Counted from the stretch's first letter, positions 26,800 to 36,229 are shown. The stretch is 64,000 nt of DNA from Methanobacteriota archaeon (GCA_023399215.1 JAEWQJ010000002.1:30472-94471); one strand, 5' to 3'. The notes: a model not told the origin generated them from the letters alone. Program-made: numbers and translations.

Positions 26800-27804
26800 T
26801 CATTCTCCATGCTTAAGGTCTTCCTTCAAATAAGAGGCTGCCCTTTCCGGAGAAACTGTATTAATATAAGTTCCTGTACCGAGTTCAAAACCCGCATGAA
26901 CAGAAATCCTGGGGAGCAAACGGAGGTTCAGGTGATATTCAGGAGATTCGGAAAGCTGGTAAAACATATAATTAAAGGAATGTTTTCCAAGAATTCGTCC
27001 ATAACTTTTGAGAATGGCTTTCAGGATATCTCCCAGAGCAAAAAGAAGTTTGTCACTGCAATCACCAAGAGAACTGACATGCTTTCGGGGAAGGAACCAC
27101 ACTTCAAATGGTCCCATTGAGGAATAAGGAGTAAAAGCTATCCATTCGTTGTTTTTAGATATTAAACGGGGAGACGCCTTTTCCAGGTCATAAATGGCAC
27201 AGTAAGGGCATTTCTCTATTTTTCTGATAACCTTCAATTCCCTTACTAAAGGAGGAGGACAAAACGGCAGGGCAAGAAGCTGGCTGTGAGAGTGGTTAAT
27301 CGAAGCCCCTGCTTTTTCCCCGGAATTTTTAAACAGGGAAACGTAGCGTATATTTTCACGGGTTGCGTAATTACATGTACGGTCTCTATAGACCTGCATG
27401 AGTTCTGAAATTTCAGAACTAGAAAAGTCCTCGAGCCTTCTCCCATGCAAAGGTGTCTCTACGATAACTTCGTGAAACCCATACCCGGGTTCAGCCTGCA
27501 GCCCGTTTTCCTTCTGTCCTGGGGAGTCAGGCACAGGTGAAAGGGCAGGATAAAGGTTCGGGAAGCAGCGGAAATCCCAGTTACGTACTCTTTTTTCAGG
27601 GGTATCGGAATAGATTTTTCCATTTTTATAAACAGCAGTGGCAAGAGGAGTATTTTCTTCGGCTCCTCCACAGAAAAAGCAGTTTTTAGAGCTGTGTTTC
27701 TCGCTGTTTTCGTTTGCGACTGCAAAATCCGAAGGCCTTTTAGCTCTTTCTTCGGCAATTATACAGTACTCGGAAAGAAAGTAATGCTTTCTGATTTCTG
27801 ACAT
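26800..27804 (-). CDS. galT: Galactose-1-phosphate uridylyltransferase-like protein
   Basis: A 334-residue HIT-superfamily nucleotidyltransferase. The active-site block NHSHSQLLALP contains the HxHxQ triad that forms a uridylyl-His intermediate, and CFFCGG plus CPYC supply the zinc ligands of GalT. In archaea the true sugar-1-phosphate may differ, including ADP-sugar chemistry. It sits between the GT4 and GT3 transferase genes, which would consume its NDP-sugar products. Confidence 0.88.
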   Translation of the reverse strand: MSEIRKHYFLSEYCIIAEERAKRPSDFAVANENSEKHSSKNCFFCGGAEENTPLATAVYKNGKIYSDTPEKRVRNWDFRCFPNLYPALSPVPDSPGQKENGLQAEPGYGFHEVIVETPLHGRRLEDFSSSEISELMQVYRDRTCNYATRENIRYVSLFKNSGEKAGASINHSHSQLLALPFCPPPLVRELKVIRKIEKCPYCAIYDLEKASPRLISKNNEWIAFTPYSSMGPFEVWFLPRKHVSSLGDCSDKLLFALGDILKAILKSYGRILGKHSFNYMFYQLSESPEYHLNLRLLPRISVHAGFELGTGTYINTVSPERAASYLKEDLKHGE

Positions 27805-27840
27805 TTCAGGAAAACCTCACCATATTTCTTTTCGTTTCTC

Positions 27841-27947
27841 CTGATATTCATATTTCCTGATATTCGTTTTTCCTGATATTCATATTTCCTGATATTCATA
27901 TTTCCTGATATTCATTTTCCCTGATATTCATTTTCCCTGATATTTTA
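27841..27947. repeat. 16-17-bp tandem repeat, seven units
   Basis: Seven copies of CTGATATTCATATTTC-like units fill most of the space between the GT3 and galT genes. No coding or hairpin role is apparent. Confidence 0.85.
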
Positions 27948-27955
27948 ACTTCTTT

Positions 27956-29791
27956 TTATCCCCTGTCAGCAGTATTTTCATGGTTGCAGAACCGAGCTCC
28001 GCTTATCAGTTCATAATACTGTTCAGTAGGAGCTTTCCAGTCCATATCTTTTGCAAGGAGGAAGGCTTCCCTGCAGAGGAGTTTATACTTTACCCTATCT
28101 TCTATGAAATTCCGTGTAAAATAACTGACTGCCAGGGCGTAGTCAAGGACTGTTTCGTAATAGGAAAGACCTATATTGTCTACTACTATCACTCCTCCAA
28201 GCGCTTCTTTAAGGGACTCAATTGTCTTTATGGCATCACTGAAGCCGCATACCCGACTGACCACACTTGGGGTTCCTCCTTTTCCGGCTTCAAGCCCTGT
28301 GAGCAGGAAGGGATCATAACGCGAGGGAAAAATACCTGCACAGCAGCCTGCCATAAACTCCTCAACTTCCATACCCAGCCCTCCATCCGAGCTTGAAAGA
28401 ATCTGAGGGTATAAAAGTGCTGCAACTGAGCGTTTTCCCCGTACCATTTTCGAAAAATCCAGCTCCCTTTTCTCAATCATCTGCTGGATTCTCAGTTCGT
28501 TTCCTACAAGCACTTCTTTTGGCAGGTTTACAGGAAATCCTGACGGAAGGTTTGTTTTGGACCCTTCAGCCGTAACAAGGAAACATATTACCCTGACTCC
28601 TTCCTGCATATGCCCTTCGAGAATGCTATTTTTTATTATGTGCTCAAGTGCAACAAGGGAATCGAGAAGATCTGGATACCCTTTATTTTCTACCTCCAGG
28701 CGAGAGATTGTAAAAATCGGGATTATCTTTTCGGGTTCGATCCTTTCCCCTCCGTGGTACTTATACAGGTTTTCGGAAAGGAATTTTCGGATTCGTTTAA
28801 GGGAGCTTTCTTTAAGGTCCCAGTTTATCTTGTCGGATTCTATGGTTATTCCGTTTCGGATCACAATTCCATTAATCCCGTAAAAGAGCCTGGCTTCCTG
28901 TCGGGTCGATTCTCCTACTGCAGTAACCGTATCGGCATATGCAGCCAGCGCTTCAAGGGCAGCCAGGTTTTCAGGCACGCCTGAAGGCCATGTGCTGTCG
29001 TTATTCCTTCTTTTCTGGATAGTGTTGTATCCTGCAGTCCTTCCAGGCAGAGTTGCATGCAGAGTTGCAACAGTATTTACTGGAATTCCGAGCTTCTTAA
29101 GCCTGGCTGGCGCATAAAACACCCCAAATTCATGGCAGTGCAGAGAGACTCTCGGGCAGGGAATAGAACTATGAGTAGCTGCGCCCGAGGTTTCGGAACT
29201 TTCCGAAGCTGTGCTTAGAAGGAGCCTGACAAGCTCGGAAACCGCATAGGACAGGCATAGGTAATGGGTATACTCAGGCCCGTTTGACATATTTTCATAT
29301 TTCAGGGAATCAAGCCCAAGGTGCTCGTAGGCTTCAGATTTGATCCTGCTTTCAAGGTTCATTTCTTTTCCCTGATACATGGAGCGTATTTTTCCAAAAT
29401 CAGAGGTTTGAAACTGCAAATAGCTTATCTTCGTTCTCCCTACGAACTTACATCCTGTAAACACCTTAATACCTGAGTTCTCAAGGGATTCAAGGCTTTT
29501 ACGGAGCTCTTCTCCGGGGTTGAGGGGGTCGAATTCCTCCATCTCCGTAATCCGGTTTAACCCCCTATTCCAGTCTGCGCCCCTGTGCGCATAATAAGGA
29601 CCCACAACAAGTATCTCTTTATCTTCTTTTGTATCCAATTGCCCTGAATCGAAAAGAGCAGCAAGGGTTTGTGATTCTTCATGAATAACATTCCAGATCC
29701 CGCCCATTTTATTTGATTTAGGGCCTGCTTCTTCTCCGGTAATTATGACAAAATGCTTTCCCAAATTTAATCCCCCAGGGTCTTTTGCCAT
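27956..29791 (-). CDS. GT3-type glycogen synthase
   Basis: A 611-residue glycosyltransferase of the eukaryote-like GT3 group. Features: the KMGGIWNV substrate loop near residue 28, VSLHCHEFGVFYAPARL, ATLHATLPGRTAGYN, TISRLEVENKGYPDLL and the C-terminal MEVEEFMAGCCAGIFPSRYD with a following TGLEAGKGG. It would elongate alpha-1,4-glucan from NDP-glucose in the cytoplasm. Methanosarcina are known to store glycogen. It is the first gene of the leftward carbohydrate cluster. Confidence 0.9.
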   Translation of the reverse strand: MAKDPGGLNLGKHFVIITGEEAGPKSNKMGGIWNVIHEESQTLAALFDSGQLDTKEDKEILVVGPYYAHRGADWNRGLNRITEMEEFDPLNPGEELRKSLESLENSGIKVFTGCKFVGRTKISYLQFQTSDFGKIRSMYQGKEMNLESRIKSEAYEHLGLDSLKYENMSNGPEYTHYLCLSYAVSELVRLLLSTASESSETSGAATHSSIPCPRVSLHCHEFGVFYAPARLKKLGIPVNTVATLHATLPGRTAGYNTIQKRRNNDSTWPSGVPENLAALEALAAYADTVTAVGESTRQEARLFYGINGIVIRNGITIESDKINWDLKESSLKRIRKFLSENLYKYHGGERIEPEKIIPIFTISRLEVENKGYPDLLDSLVALEHIIKNSILEGHMQEGVRVICFLVTAEGSKTNLPSGFPVNLPKEVLVGNELRIQQMIEKRELDFSKMVRGKRSVAALLYPQILSSSDGGLGMEVEEFMAGCCAGIFPSRYDPFLLTGLEAGKGGTPSVVSRVCGFSDAIKTIESLKEALGGVIVVDNIGLSYYETVLDYALAVSYFTRNFIEDRVKYKLLCREAFLLAKDMDWKAPTEQYYELISGARFCNHENTADRG

Positions 29792-30179
29792 TCAGTTGTA
29801 GTTTATGTTTAAATTCACGTATGAGTATTAAAGTGTATCAATAGGAAGATAAAATTGTAAGGGATGCAGGACGCGTGACGAGAAGATTAAAGTTAGCTGT
29901 GGCCTGTTAGAATAACTTAAGATAGATAGAGGTTAAAGAAAAAAATAAAAAATATAAAAAACACAAGACCTGTTGAGGATATCGATAAAAAGCAGAACTC
30001 AGTATCAGTTTGTTCTGATACTACGGAGTTGCTTATAAGCCTAAAATGTTGACAGGCCTGAACTGTTGAGAAGCCTGAACTGTTGAGAAGCTTGAACTGT
30101 TGATAAGTCTGGATTTTTAATATGCTTGTGTTGATATTTTTATTTTGCCAGCTTTTTGTTTTAATCCATGCCTGGTTCC
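29792..30179. other. Intergenic region with short repeats
   Basis: About 390 bases. A 7-bp stem GTATCAG/CTGATAC (30002-30021) may be a weak terminator for the ABC gene, and three to four 17-bp units of GCCTGAACTGTTGAGAA occupy about 30040-30110. No gene is seen. Confidence 0.5.
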
Positions 30180-31007
30180 TCAGATCAGGGCCTGATAGTA
30201 ACCGTTCTTCCTCACGACTTCGATCGGGAGCGAAAACAGTTCCGAGAGGTTTGCGTCGGTCAGTATTTCCTGCTTTTTTCCGTCCATAAAGATTTTTCCG
30301 TTTCTTATGAGGATCACACGATTAATTTCGGGAATGATATCTTCAAGGGTGTGAGTGACGAGAATGATACTTTTTCCAGAGCCGGCAATTTTCCTGATAA
30401 TTTCGCGGAAGCTGTGAAGGGCTTTTAGGTCAAGGCTGTTTGCAGGCTCGTCTAAAATAAGGGCTTCAGGGTCATGTACAAGGGCTCTTCCTATGAGTAC
30501 CCTTCTGGCTTCTCCTGAAGAAAGTTCGGATATCAGTCTGTCTTCAAGGTGGGAAATCTCAAGAAACTCAAGTACTTCCCTTGCTCTGTTTTCCATTTCA
30601 GGGGTAACTTCATGGTTATAGTAAATTCCTATGCTGCTGAAAAATCCTGAGAGTACGACATCCAGCACACTAACCTGACGGAAGTAGGTTTGCTGAAGAT
30701 CTCCTGAGACTATCCCGAGCAGTTTTCTTAGCTCAAAGACATTCCAGGTCCCTTTGCCCATGATATTCAGAACAAGCCCATCGGCTGATGCAAGAGGGTG
30801 ATATTCCTTTGTAAATGTCTTGATCAGGGAAGATTTCCCGGAACCATTCGGCCCGATAATAGCAACATGTTCTCCCTGCTCAATTGACAGGGACACCGAA
30901 TCAAGGATTTTTCTTCCGCCCCTGACAACGGTTACATTTTTCAGTTCCAGCAAGGAAGGAGAATCAGTCTTCCCTGAAAAGTCCACGTTTTGAGTCATTT
31001 TTACCAT
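30180..31007 (-). CDS. ABC transporter ATP-binding protein, orphan
   Basis: A 275-residue ABC ATPase. Walker A GPNGSGKS is at residues 52-59, the signature is ELSSGEARRVLIGRAL, Walker B is ALILDEPANSLD and the switch His is in LVTHTLEDI. No membrane subunit is adjacent, so it resembles the orphan YlmA/ModF-type ATPases. Start is ATG 31007; ATG at residue 4 is an alternative. Its transport partner, if any, must be elsewhere. Confidence 0.92.
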   Translation of the reverse strand: MVKMTQNVDFSGKTDSPSLLELKNVTVVRGGRKILDSVSLSIEQGEHVAIIGPNGSGKSSLIKTFTKEYHPLASADGLVLNIMGKGTWNVFELRKLLGIVSGDLQQTYFRQVSVLDVVLSGFFSSIGIYYNHEVTPEMENRAREVLEFLEISHLEDRLISELSSGEARRVLIGRALVHDPEALILDEPANSLDLKALHSFREIIRKIAGSGKSIILVTHTLEDIIPEINRVILIRNGKIFMDGKKQEILTDANLSELFSLPIEVVRKNGYYQALI

Positions 31008-31446
31008 CTATCTAAAAATCTGGATAAAAGTTTCACGAACGCTGCGAATCCAAACACTAAGGATTTAATATTTAACTCAAGTTTTTCGATGGGTATACTA
31101 ACATATACTTTTAGATATAATTCTTTACAGTTTACAGTCAACTCTTTTAAAATATTGTAACAAGAAATACATACTAAACCTGAATAAATCTATGAGTACA
31201 ACCATCTAAGTACAACCATCTGAGTACAACCATCTGAGTACACCATCTAATAACTGTAACAAGTTCGCTGATATACTTACATCTATTTAATGTGTTTTCA
31301 TACCCGAAATTGTCTAAAAATTATTGATAAGTATTTTCTAAAAATTATTTATCTCTATTTTAGTTTCTTGTTTTTGTTTCTTACGTATATATAATCTTAT
31401 AATATAGTTTTCCTCTACCGGAAAATGGGGAGTTCTGGGAGGTTCT
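31008..31446. other. Divergent intergenic region with 14-bp repeat
   Basis: About 440 bases between divergent genes. Four units of GAGTACAACCATCT (31194-31249) are the only clear structure. GTATATATAATC near 31385 is a good TATA candidate for the DUF5658 gene on the plus strand. Confidence 0.55.
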
Positions 31447-31806
31447 TTGTTGGAAGTCTACAATACTCGGGGTTCGTTCAGTTCTTATCTCTACGAGATA
31501 CGTTTCATTATTCTTTTCTATGTAATCGGAGATTGGATCTCCACGGTTTGTGCCTTAAATCAGGGTACGGAATATAATCCGGTTCCGGCAATGATTCTGG
31601 AAAATTACGGGATATATCATCTTTTGCTTGTAAAAATAGGTTTTATTCTCCTGCTTTTTTATACAGCTCCTTTGATAAAAACGTCGGGGGAAAAATGGTT
31701 TCTCACTAAACGTATTATAGAATCCGTTGGGGTCTTTGTAACTGTAAATAATCTTATGGTTATCTGGTATGGGAATAGCCTTATACAGGCTATTGGGCTT
31801 GCCTGA
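31447..31806 (+). CDS. DUF5658-like membrane protein
   Basis: A 119-residue protein with three hydrophobic segments. The pattern D-W-x3-C with NQGTEYNPVPAM, where Asp and the E-x-NP group lie near the membrane edge, matches the DUF5658 family. Function unknown. Start is TTG 31447, preceded by GGGAGG at the right spacing. Promoter candidate about 60 bases upstream. Confidence 0.72.
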   Translation: MLEVYNTRGSFSSYLYEIRFIILFYVIGDWISTVCALNQGTEYNPVPAMILENYGIYHLLLVKIGFILLLFYTAPLIKTSGEKWFLTKRIIESVGVFVTVNNLMVIWYGNSLIQAIGLA

Positions 31807-32100
31807 TTCAGTCAGGCCTGCGCTACCTGCCTGTTTTTTCCGTTTCTTATTACAAGGCTTACAGGCTGAACTGAATCCTTATTTCAGTTGGTTTCAGCCG
31901 ATTCCAACCTATTACAACTGTTTTCAGTCAATTCTAACCAATTTTAACCTATTTACATCGATTTCAATCGATTTTGGCTTATTTAAACGTATTTAAGCTT
32001 ATTTATGCTGATTCCGGCTGATTTCAGACCTTTTGATTTTTCCTTTCGGGCATCCTTCCGGACGTATCTTATTTTTCTTTCGCCCTGCACAATTTTTCCA
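31807..32100. other. Convergent intergenic region, repetitive
   Basis: About 290 bases made largely of degenerate RATTYYAACC/TTTCAGTYGATT-like short repeats. The GCCTTATACAGGCTATTGGGCTTGCC stretch over the end of the DUF5658 gene is partly palindromic. No gene. Confidence 0.4.
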
Positions 32101-32595
32101 TTATCTGATTTTCGCATAAAGGAAACAGTCGTAATAATCTTCCCCTATACGATGGACTTTTTCCATTGTACCTTCTTTTTTGTACCCGCATTTCTGAGCC
32201 ACGCGCTCGCTTGCAAGGTTCCGGGTGTCCATAAGGATGACAATTCTATGTAAATCCAGGTGCTCAAACCCTACCTTTTCAAGCTGTCTTACAGCTTCGG
32301 TTGCAATCCCAATTCCCTGATAATCCCTGTCAATGAGGTACCCGATTTCTCCTATCCAGGGCCGGTGCTGATCGATCTTTATCCCACAGGCTCCCACAAG
32401 TCTTCCGTAATAGAGAACGGAAAAATTGTACTCAAAGTTAGCCTTTCTTTTAGCTTCATTTAGCCCCAGAAAATACCTTTCTTCTTCAAGTGTTTTTATG
32501 GGAAACTCAATGAACTCGAGATTTGTACGTGTAATTATGTCAAAGAAACATTTGGAATCAAAGAGTTCCTGAGGGCGAATTTTTACTTTGGGCAT
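32101..32595 (-). CDS. GNAT family N-acetyltransferase (RimJ/RimL-like)
   Basis: A 164-residue GNAT domain. Acetyl-CoA binding is shown by IGYLIDRDYQGIGIATEAVR, with the Q/R-x-x-G-x-G/A loop, and by LASERVAQKCGYKKEG near the C-terminus, both typical of the RimJ/RimL subgroup acetylating protein N-termini, but also of antibiotic and small-molecule acetylases. Substrate unknown. Confidence 0.87.
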   Translation of the reverse strand: MPKVKIRPQELFDSKCFFDIITRTNLEFIEFPIKTLEEERYFLGLNEAKRKANFEYNFSVLYYGRLVGACGIKIDQHRPWIGEIGYLIDRDYQGIGIATEAVRQLEKVGFEHLDLHRIVILMDTRNLASERVAQKCGYKKEGTMEKVHRIGEDYYDCFLYAKIR

Positions 32596-32835
32596 AAATA
32601 AAAATTGAATTTCCTTATGAAAAATGTTTTCAGGCTCTATTTTTATTTATACTTTCTAATTATTCTGAAATTTTCTAAAAGTAATGTAAAAACAGAATCG
32701 ACATGACTGTATCTAAATATAAATAAAATGCAACTATATAAATAAAATGCAAATGTATAAATAAAATGTACATGTAAATAAAATGTAATTATATATAAAT
32801 AAAGTATAAGTACACCTCTTATTAAATAGAAAACT

Positions 32836-33558
32836 GTGGAACACAATATTATACCCAGGATAAGAGAGGAGCTATTCCTTAATGTGGATGAGAAAACAAA
32901 AGTCAGTTCGTCTCGCTTTTTTAAAGAAGAAATCCGCTGTTATGGAGTAAAGTCTGCGCTTGTGGGAAGAATTGCGAAAAATTACTATAATGAAATAAAG
33001 TCCGAAGACAAAAAAGAGATCTTTGACCTGTGTGAGGAACTCTTTCGGTCTGATTACTGCGAGGAAGCCTTTATTGCAGCTGATTGGGCTTACCTTGTCA
33101 GAAATGATTACTCTGAGGAAGACTTTTTTACCTTTGAGCACTGGGTTGAAAACTACGTTAACAACTGGGCAAAGTGTGACACCCTCTGCAACCATGCAGT
33201 GGGCTCTTTTATAGAGAAATTTCCAGCGTATGTAGAAAAACTCAAGGTCTGGGCTCTGTCGGACAACAGGTGGGTAAGACGAGCGGCTGCAGTAACCCTT
33301 ATCCTGCCTGCACGAAAAGGCAATTTTCTTAACGAGGTTTTTGAAATCTCCGATCTCCTGCTCAAAGACGGAGACGACCTGGTCCAGAAAGGCTACGGCT
33401 GGATGCTCAAAGAAGCCAGCAAATCTCACAGGCAGGAAGTCTTCGAATACGTGATGAATAACAAAAAAGAGATGCCCAGAACCGCCCTCAGATATGCAAT
33501 CGAGAAAATGCCATCAGATTTGAGAGTCAGAGCTATGGAAAAAAACTGGAAAAAATAA
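32836..33558 (+). CDS. DNA alkylation repair enzyme, AlkD-like
   Basis: A 240-residue all-helical HEAT-like repeat protein. FGRSDYCEEAF-like spacing, the WVENYVNNWAKCDTLCNHAVG block and LSDNRWVRRAAAVTLILPA are typical of AlkC/AlkD-type DNA glycosylases, which remove alkylated purines. The Asp/Trp/Arg of the catalytic groove appear to be present (W112-D118 region and R-R-A-A-A-V). Start is GTG 32836. Likely monocistronic, with a strong hairpin downstream. Confidence 0.85.
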   Translation: MEHNIIPRIREELFLNVDEKTKVSSSRFFKEEIRCYGVKSALVGRIAKNYYNEIKSEDKKEIFDLCEELFRSDYCEEAFIAADWAYLVRNDYSEEDFFTFEHWVENYVNNWAKCDTLCNHAVGSFIEKFPAYVEKLKVWALSDNRWVRRAAAVTLILPARKGNFLNEVFEISDLLLKDGDDLVQKGYGWMLKEASKSHRQEVFEYVMNNKKEMPRTALRYAIEKMPSDLRVRAMEKNWKK

Positions 33559-34172
33559 AGCTGAGTCCCGAGAGAAATCATGGAAATCATAGAAAATCAT
33601 GGAAAAGCAGGGACGAATCAAGGACGAATCCGGAAGAAGTTCGAGAAGTTTTACAAAAACCGACAAATTTTATAGAAACCCAAAAAATGAGATAATCAAA
33701 AATGAGAGAATATTAGAGATTATAGACGAAAAGTGAAAGGTAGAAGGGAGTAAGGTCCTTTCCCTATACAATACCCCCATATTGTATTTTTGTCCCTTAC
33801 TCCCCGGGTGTTCCCCTCTATTCCTGTATTTCTGCCTGCAACTCAATTCTGCAGGAGCTCATTCACACAATTTTGGTCTACGTTACAGTTAAAAGGATCT
33901 CTTCACAAGTATTTTGTTCTATTTACCCAGTCATGATACGAATTTAACACTTTTAACCGTTTTAATAACAACGCTCTTCCCAGCTCGATTTCTTTTAAAA
34001 ATTATTTTGACTGTTTCTGGTTTTTTAAGAGACTTGAATTTCATTTTTTGAGAAAAAATGTGAATAATCAGGGAGAATAGTAAGAAAACAGGCTGTTAAA
34101 AGTTTTATCTGATCAAAAAAGGTATTCTCTGATTGATCTAATCGAAATGATTTTTACAATTGGTTCTTAAAA
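33559..34172. other. Intergenic region with nested hairpin
   Basis: About 610 bases without a convincing gene. It includes the structured element at 33746-33804, listed separately. Confidence 0.5.
33746..33804. terminator. Strong nested inverted repeat
   Basis: A perfect 10-bp outer stem (GGGAGTAAGG 33746-33755 with CCTTACTCCC 33795-33804) encloses a perfect 8-bp inner stem (ATACAATA 33766-33773 with TATTGTAT 33780-33787). It lies about 190 bases past the AlkD-like stop. It could be a terminator or a structured RNA. Confidence 0.55.
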
Positions 34173-34299
34173 TCAAATCGATGCGATTCTTCCCGCATCC
34201 GTTATAATGTATCCATTTTCTCCATCGATTATATATCCCATTGCTTTTAGTTCTCGAAGATGGGTGTAAGTCATTACTTTAGAAATTCCGGCAGTAAGA
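34173..34299 (-). pseudogene. Winged-helix regulator fragment
   Basis: Reading leftward, the last about 41 codons of a gene are present: GISKVMTYTHLRELKAMGYI, then a wing-like IIDGENGYIITDAGR and a TGA. This is the recognition helix and wing of an archaeal winged-helix transcription regulator. The frame runs back into the CRISPR-like repeat at 34296-34322, after which similarity stops; no start is found. It is a truncated remnant. Confidence 0.55.
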
Positions 34300-34394
34300 T
34301 CCACTAAAACAAGGATTGAAACTTAATGAGGTGTCACGAGAATGAAACTTTCAATAGATTTCAGAGCAAGATCCACTAAATCAAAAATTGAAAC
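34286..34394. CRISPR. Two-repeat CRISPR-like array, no cas genes
   Basis: Two ~37-base repeats, 34286-34322 and 34358-34394, share AAGATCCACTAAA and ATTGAAAC and are separated by a 35-base unique spacer (34323-34357). The repeat agrees with the repeat I remember from Methanosarcina type I-B arrays, which ends ACAAGGATTGAAAC; the first copy has that ending exactly and the second differs at three central bases. The 5' ends diverge. No cas gene occurs in the window. It ends about 70 bases before a methyltransferase start. Confidence 0.6.
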
Positions 34395-34465
34395 AATATT
34401 ATGATTTTTTTAATGAAAACGAATTAGTATAAAATTTATCTATTTGGAATTATAAGGAGTTAGTT

Positions 34466-35101
34466 ATGAGCGAACTTTCTAGAAAGCTGAATCAATGCAG
34501 AAAGCCTGCCGGAGAGGTAGGTAAACTGGTTGCGGATGAAATGAATATCAGCCATTATGAGCTGACGAGCTGGGGCTTGGGAAAAATAGACATTAAGCAG
34601 GATAGTGTAATTTTAGATATTGGGTGTGGCGGGGGTAGAACAGTAAACAGGTTGGCCTTACTTGTACCTGAAGGAAAAGTTTTTGGAATTGATTATTCTA
34701 ATGACTGTGTAAACTGGTCTATCGAATTTAACGAAGAATTAGTAGACAGCGGTAAAGTTGAGATACATAACGCAAGTGTAGAAAAAATTCCTTTTGAGGA
34801 TAATAAATTTGATTTGGCACTGGCGGTTGAAACTGTTTATTTCTGGCCTAACCTTATTGAAAACTTTTCTGAAATTAAAAGGGTTTTAAAACCTTCCGGC
34901 AGGATTCTGATACTTAACGAAATGTATACCAGCCAGAGCTTTAAGGACAGAAATGACCCGTATGTAAAGGCTGGTAATCTTAAACTACATACACCGCAAG
35001 AACTGGCGGAATTATTAAAAAAGGCCGGATACGTAAATATACAAACACATCTGGTAGAAAATAAAAACTGGATGTGCTGTATAGGAGAAAAAAGTAGCTA
35101 A
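34466..35101 (+). CDS. Class I SAM-dependent methyltransferase
   Basis: 211 residues. Motif I is ILDIGCGGGR (49-58), followed by VFGIDYSNDCVNW (motif II acidic loop), and IPFEDNKFDLALAVETVYFW, then IKRVLKPSGRILI. The core is of the UbiE/ArsM-like type; substrate unknown. TAAGGAG precedes the ATG by 7 bases. The gene follows the CRISPR-like remnant and precedes a 17-bp tandem repeat. Confidence 0.88.
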   Translation: MSELSRKLNQCRKPAGEVGKLVADEMNISHYELTSWGLGKIDIKQDSVILDIGCGGGRTVNRLALLVPEGKVFGIDYSNDCVNWSIEFNEELVDSGKVEIHNASVEKIPFEDNKFDLALAVETVYFWPNLIENFSEIKRVLKPSGRILILNEMYTSQSFKDRNDPYVKAGNLKLHTPQELAELLKKAGYVNIQTHLVENKNWMCCIGEKSS

Positions 35102-35122
35102 TGCTTTTGTAGTGCGCCGGAT

Positions 35123-35207
35123 GGATCGAGCATATAGGTGGATCGAGCATGTAGGTGGATCGAGCATGTAGGTGGATCGAGCATACAGATGGATAGAGCG
35201 TATAATT
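35123..35207. repeat. 17-bp tandem repeat, five units
   Basis: Five units of GGATCGAGCATGTAGGT-like sequence, the middle ones nearly identical and the last degenerate. It lies just after the methyltransferase stop. No function is evident. Confidence 0.9.
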
Positions 35208-35377
35208 AGAAGGCTCATGTTCTTTAACACTTAATTATTAAACATTTTTTGATTTTTTGAGTTTCGAGATCCAGATAGCCTTTCTTCCAATGCCTTCACA
35301 TATCTTGTACTTGTAAACAAAAAAGAATTAAAATCCACTCAAAAAAATTAAAACATCCCGCTACTTATAATACCTTT

Positions 35378-36229
35378 ATGCTTGGGCCGAAAATTCTGGG
35401 GCTGTTCCGCTTATTCCGGTTTGAACTGCCATTTACTGCAGGAGTGTGCGTGATACTGGGGGAGTTACTGGCATTAGGTACACTTCCTACAATAACCGAT
35501 ATTGTATTGGGGTTTCTAAGCATTTTTTTCATTTCGGCTACGTCTCTCATTCTTAACGACTATTTTGATCTCGAAATTGACAGAATAAACGCACCAGAAA
35601 GACCACTCCCAGCAGGTCTTGTTACTGAGCGAGAAGTCGTTTTACTCTCCATTGTTGTGGCAATACTTGGACTTATCACAAGCTACCTGATTAGTTTAGA
35701 GGCTTTATTAGTAGTTATTCTGGTCTGGGCAGTTGGTTTGCTTTACAACTGGCGGTTCAAAAAGGCTGGTCTTATTGGAAATCTAATGGTCAGCTTTTCG
35801 GTTGGAATGACTTTTATTTTTGGTGGTATAGCAGTAAACAAACCATTTGAAACAATCGTCTGGTTTTTTGCGGTTATAGTAATGCTTGTAGATTTAGGAG
35901 AAGAGATTGCGGCAGACGCTATGGATATTGAAGGTGATAGGCAGGCAGGGTCACGTTCCCTGGCCCTGATAATTGGTCGCGAAAATGCATTGAAAATCAG
36001 CGGAGCAGCTTTCTTACTGGTAGTTGCTGCAAGTATCTTGCCGTTTTTGTTTGGCTGGTTAGAACGGATTTATCTGTTTCCCATTTTACTGATGGATCTG
36101 GTTATCCTGTACTCAACAGGTAAATTGTTAGACTCAAGAACAGTAAATCGACGAATTTACATTCGCTGGATATACCTGACTGGGTTGGTGGCATTCTTAA
36201 TTTTCATATTCATTCGAATGGTCAGGTGA
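35378..36229 (+). CDS. UbiA family prenyltransferase
   Basis: A 283-residue polytopic membrane protein with eight to nine helices. Both Asp-rich motifs that bind Mg-prenyl diphosphate are present: NDYFDLEID at residues 60-68 and DAMDIEGDRQAG in the second half. In methanogens this family includes geranylgeranylglyceryl-phosphate geranylgeranyltransferase and methanophenazine-related enzymes; which one cannot be told here. No upstream Shine-Dalgarno is seen, and a TATA-like TTATAATA lies very close, so the transcript may be leaderless. Confidence 0.87.
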   Translation: MLGPKILGLFRLFRFELPFTAGVCVILGELLALGTLPTITDIVLGFLSIFFISATSLILNDYFDLEIDRINAPERPLPAGLVTEREVVLLSIVVAILGLITSYLISLEALLVVILVWAVGLLYNWRFKKAGLIGNLMVSFSVGMTFIFGGIAVNKPFETIVWFFAVIVMLVDLGEEIAADAMDIEGDRQAGSRSLALIIGRENALKISGAAFLLVVAASILPFLFGWLERIYLFPILLMDLVILYSTGKLLDSRTVNRRIYIRWIYLTGLVAFLIFIFIRMVR

